From positions 1 to 15,844 of the forward strand of contig CAZKFN010000051.1 in the NCBI GenBank assembly GCA_964552035.1: a stretch of DNA of 15,844 nt, read 5' to 3'. This DNA is from CAZKFN01 sp964552035 (lineage in GTDB: Bacteria > Bacteroidota > Bacteroidia > Flavobacteriales_E > Vicingaceae). The position numbers and the translations under genes were made by a program. Shown one piece after another: positions 13,165 through 15,844 of the stretch. Within the stretch, counting starts at the first letter, position 1. The number at the start of each line of letters is the position of its first letter. The notes under the pieces are model-generated. The model had not been told where the DNA came from. It saw only the letters and a list, made by a program, of their open reading frames with translations, and searched no databases.

Positions 13165-15606
13165 ATGAGTTCATCCCTATTTGATAAATTTACTTTTGCT
13201 GGAATAATTGATGATGAAACAGAATTCATCCCTTTGATGACTTCAGAAGATGAGGAAGAAATGAATCAAGAAAAAATACCTAAGAAGTTACCTATACTAC
13301 CTCTTAAAAATACAGTTTTATTTCCAGGGGTGGTAATCCCCATTACCGTTGGACGGGATAAATCTATTAAGTTAATTCAAGATGCTAACAAAGGAGATAA
13401 GATAATTGGAGTTATTTCTCAAACCAATAGTGAGGTTGAAAATCCAGAACAAAAGGATTTATTCAAAATTGGAACAGTTGCTAGAATCATAAAGATATTT
13501 CGAATGCCCGATGGAAATACAACTGTAATAATTCAAGGTAAAAAACGATTTAAACTTTTAGAACTCGTTCAAAAAGAGCCTTATTTAGAAGCAACAATAG
13601 AGGCTTATGAAATAGAATCTTTGCCAAAAACCGGGGCATTTAATGCCTTAGTTGATTCCATTAAAGATGTGGCTTTGAGTATTATTGAACTTTCTCCGAA
13701 TATTCCTTCAGAAGCTTCCTTTGCTATCAAAAATATAGAGAGCAATTCCTTTTTAATGAATTTTATTGCATCTAATATGAATGCTAAAGTTCAAGTTAAA
13801 CAAGAATTGTTGATTGAGCAAAGCAGCACCAAACGTGCGCAATTACTATTGGAGCATTTGAATAAAGATATGCAAATGTTGGAATTGAAAAATGATATTC
13901 AATCCAAAGTAAAAACCGATTTAGATCAACAACAAAAAGAATATTTCTTGAATCAACAGATTAAGATGATTCAAGAAGAATTGGGAGGGAATCCTCAAGA
14001 AAAGGAAATAGAAGAGCTTAAAAAACGAGCTAAAAAGAAAAAATGGAGTAAAAAAGTTCAAGAGCGATTTGATAAAGAGGTGTCTAAATTACAACGCATC
14101 AATTCAGCTTCAGCGGAGTATTCCGTACAAGTGAATTATGTGGAAACGATTTTGGATTTGCCTTGGGAGCATTATTCCAAAGATAAATTTGACTTAAAAA
14201 AAGCACAAAAGGTTTTAGATAAAGATCATTTCGGTTTAGAGGAAGTAAAGGAAAGAATCATAGAACATCTAGCGGTTTTAAAGTTAAAAGGAAATATGAA
14301 ATCGCCTATACTTTGTTTGTATGGTCCTCCAGGAGTGGGTAAGACTTCATTAGGGAAATCCATTGCTGAGGCAATTGGAAGAAAATATGTGAGAATGTCT
14401 TTGGGTGGACTTAGGGATGAGGCTGAAATTAGAGGGCATAGAAAAACATATATTGGTGCTATGCCGGGAAGGATTTTGCAAAATCTAAAAAAAGCGGGAA
14501 CCTCCAATCCTGTTTTTGTGTTGGATGAGATTGACAAAGTAGGTAATGATTTTCACGGTGATCCATCTTCAGCTTTACTAGAAGTGCTTGACCCAGAGCA
14601 AAACGATTCTTTTAACGATAATTTCGTAGAGTTGGATTATGACTTATCCAACGTTTTATTTGTAGCTACAGCCAATAATTTAGCAACCATTCAGCCTGCC
14701 TTAAGAGATAGGATGGAAATGATTGAAATTAATGGATATACAGTAGAAGAAAAAGTAGAAATTGCCAAGCGTCATTTAATACCAAAACTGCTTAAAGAAA
14801 ATGGATTAAAAAAGACCGATATTAATATCTCCAAGAAAATTATAGAAAAAATTAGCGAGGAATATACTCGAGAGTCTGGAGTTAGGAATTTAGAGAAAAG
14901 GCTAGGGAAAGTAGTACGGTATGCCGCTAAATCCATAGCTATGGAAGAGGAATACGACAAAGAAATTACAACAGAACGTTTGTATGCTATTTTAGGGCCA
15001 GGGCATTCTAAAGATAAATATCAAGGGAATGATGTGGCTGGAGTGGTTACCGGTTTAGCATGGACTCAAGTTGGTGGAGATATTTTATTCATTGAAGTAA
15101 GTTTAAGTAAGGGAAAAGGAAAACTCACCCTAACAGGAAACTTAGGAGATGTGATGAAAGAATCTGCTATTATTGCTTTGGAATACATTAAAGCACATGC
15201 TGAAGAATTTGGCATTGATGAAGCCATTTTCGAAAAGTGGAATGTTCATATTCATGTCCCAGAAGGGGCTACACCAAAAGATGGACCTTCCGCAGGGATT
15301 GCAATGCTAACGGCTATAACTTCTGCTTTTACACAAAGAAAAGTAAAAGCTAAATTAGCAATGACGGGAGAAATTACCTTAAGGGGTAGAGTCTTACCTG
15401 TTGGAGGAATAAAAGAAAAGATTTTGGCTGCAAAAAGAGCAGATATCAAAGAAATTATTCTTTCTAAGGACAATGAAAAAGACATTAAGCAGATTAAAGA
15501 GCATTATCTTAAAGGTTTGACTTTTACTTATGTGGAAGAAATGAAGGAGGTCATCCAGCATGCATTGTTACAAACTAAAGTGAAGAGTCCTTTAAAAATT
15601 AAATAG
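13165..15606 (+). CDS. lon: ATP-dependent protease Lon (S16)
   Basis: An 813-residue cytoplasmic AAA+ protease that degrades misfolded and regulatory proteins. The N-terminal substrate-binding domain runs ~40-235 (PILPLKNTVLFPGVVIPITVGRDKS, 43-67), then a coiled coil (~240-325, with QQKEYFLNQQIKMIQEELG). The AAA+ module has Walker A GPPGVGKT (387-394), Walker B VFVLDEIDK (450-458) and an arginine-finger region (PALRDRMEMIE). The protease domain has the Ser-Lys dyad Ser709 (DGPSAG) and Lys752 (GGIKEKILAAKR), 43 residues apart as in E. coli Lon. The acidic N-terminal lead (EFIPLMTSEDEEEMNQE, 20-36) is typical of Bacteroidota Lon and supports the ATG at 13165 over internal Met25 or Met33. It is complete and probably monocistronic, ending in a strong terminator. 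No exact TAnnTTTG box lies in its 118-bp upstream spacer, so a different promoter class is possible. Confidence 0.97.
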   Translation: MSSSLFDKFTFAGIIDDETEFIPLMTSEDEEEMNQEKIPKKLPILPLKNTVLFPGVVIPITVGRDKSIKLIQDANKGDKIIGVISQTNSEVENPEQKDLFKIGTVARIIKIFRMPDGNTTVIIQGKKRFKLLELVQKEPYLEATIEAYEIESLPKTGAFNALVDSIKDVALSIIELSPNIPSEASFAIKNIESNSFLMNFIASNMNAKVQVKQELLIEQSSTKRAQLLLEHLNKDMQMLELKNDIQSKVKTDLDQQQKEYFLNQQIKMIQEELGGNPQEKEIEELKKRAKKKKWSKKVQERFDKEVSKLQRINSASAEYSVQVNYVETILDLPWEHYSKDKFDLKKAQKVLDKDHFGLEEVKERIIEHLAVLKLKGNMKSPILCLYGPPGVGKTSLGKSIAEAIGRKYVRMSLGGLRDEAEIRGHRKTYIGAMPGRILQNLKKAGTSNPVFVLDEIDKVGNDFHGDPSSALLEVLDPEQNDSFNDNFVELDYDLSNVLFVATANNLATIQPALRDRMEMIEINGYTVEEKVEIAKRHLIPKLLKENGLKKTDINISKKIIEKISEEYTRESGVRNLEKRLGKVVRYAAKSIAMEEEYDKEITTERLYAILGPGHSKDKYQGNDVAGVVTGLAWTQVGGDILFIEVSLSKGKGKLTLTGNLGDVMKESAIIALEYIKAHAEEFGIDEAIFEKWNVHIHVPEGATPKDGPSAGIAMLTAITSAFTQRKVKAKLAMTGEITLRGRVLPVGGIKEKILAAKRADIKEIILSKDNEKDIKQIKEHYLKGLTFTYVEEMKEVIQHALLQTKVKSPLKIK

Positions 15607-15646
15607 TTCATTTTATTTTTTTGGACTTCTTGAGGAGATTTTTATT

Positions 15647-15688
15647 GCTATTGCTAACGCTCAGAAAAACGTTAGCAATAGCTTTTTT
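15647..15688 (+). terminator. Very strong rho-independent terminator of lon
   Basis: A perfect 13-bp stem, GCTATTGCTAACG (15647-15659) with CGTTAGCAATAGC (15670-15682), has the 10-base loop CTCAGAAAAA and is followed by six T. It lies 40 bases after the lon stop. It may also terminate the convergent minus-strand gene, but on that strand the tail is not a T run. Confidence 0.92.
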
Positions 15689-15691
15689 AAT

Positions 15692-15844
15692 TTAAACCTT
15701 TTCCAAAGCCTGTTCTATATCATAAATTAAATCCTCATAATGTTCCACACCAACGGAGAGGCGAACCATTTTATCACTAATACCCAGTTTTTCTTTTAAT
15801 TTATTATCAACACTAATATGTGTCATAGTTGCTGGGTGTTCTGC
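15692..15844 (-). CDS. C-terminal end of a PLP-dependent trans-sulfuration enzyme (cystathionine gamma-synthase / methionine gamma-lyase family)
   Basis: The minus strand from the right edge to TAA at 15692-15694 encodes the last 50 residues of a Cys/Met-metabolism PLP enzyme. The fragment begins AEHPATMTH, then has LGISDKMVRLSVGVEHYEDL and ends DIEQALEKV. These are the conserved C-terminal motifs of the family: the HPA(T/S)MTH active-site strand, the RLSVG(V/I)E substrate-carboxylate Arg and the EDLI..DIEQAL last helix. The lysine that binds PLP lies outside the window, so the exact activity (CGS, CGL, MGL or O-acetylhomoserine sulfhydrylase) cannot be decided. It is convergent with lon. Confidence 0.88.
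   Translation of the reverse strand, partial: AEHPATMTHISVDNKLKEKLGISDKMVRLSVGVEHYEDLIYDIEQALEKV

Noticed and set aside
14226..14537. Minus-strand ORF within lon (and similar ones at 14772-14960 and 15252-15485)
   Set aside because: All are antisense to the AAA+ and protease domains of lon, whose motifs are intact.

Overview
The window is a low-GC chromosomal segment from a member of the Bacteroidota, probably a marine or gliding-type flavobacterium or relative. Evidence for this: two secreted subtilases with type IX secretion (T9SS) C-terminal sorting domains, several Bacteroidota-type proteins (DUF4924, the alternative GlmU, a membrane-anchored Skp-like protein, a stand-alone HsdR-N domain protein), the -7 promoter motif TAnnTTTG in front of most operons, and no obvious Shine-Dalgarno sequences. 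There is no insertion sequence, phage, tRNA, rRNA or CRISPR array. Most of the window is housekeeping or conserved accessory genes.

Layout. Positions 1-200 hold the 3' end of an unidentified plus-strand gene. Positions 236-6107 are a minus-strand operon of three genes joined by two ATGA overlaps: an HsdR-N-like PD-(D/E)xK protein, then two large S8 proteases with T9SS sorting domains. Only 24 bp separate its first start codon from the TTG start of holA (DNA polymerase III delta) on the plus strand. A plus-strand pair follows: a Skp/OmpH-like membrane-anchored protein and a DUF4924 protein, ended by a strong hairpin shared with a convergent minus-strand lipoprotein. That lipoprotein has a cytochrome b562-like sequence pattern.

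Next come a plus-strand DUF481-type outer-membrane beta-barrel protein, an orphan SBP_bac_5 (OppA-like) lipoprotein, and a 55-residue two-helix membrane protein on the minus strand. They are followed by the Bacteroidota GlmU-like bifunctional protein and the ATP-dependent protease Lon, both on plus. The end of the window is the C-terminus of a PLP-dependent trans-sulfuration enzyme on the minus strand, convergent with lon across a very strong terminator.

How the genes relate. Much of the content serves the cell envelope: secreted proteases, a Skp-like chaperone, a beta-barrel, two lipoproteins and UDP-GlcNAc synthesis. The rest is DNA replication (holA) and protein quality control (lon). The points most worth following up are the b562-like lipoprotein, the coupled nuclease-fold/two-protease operon, the repeats and double -7 box in front of the SBP gene, and the small membrane protein. 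I see no clear candidate for a wholly new defence or mobile system.
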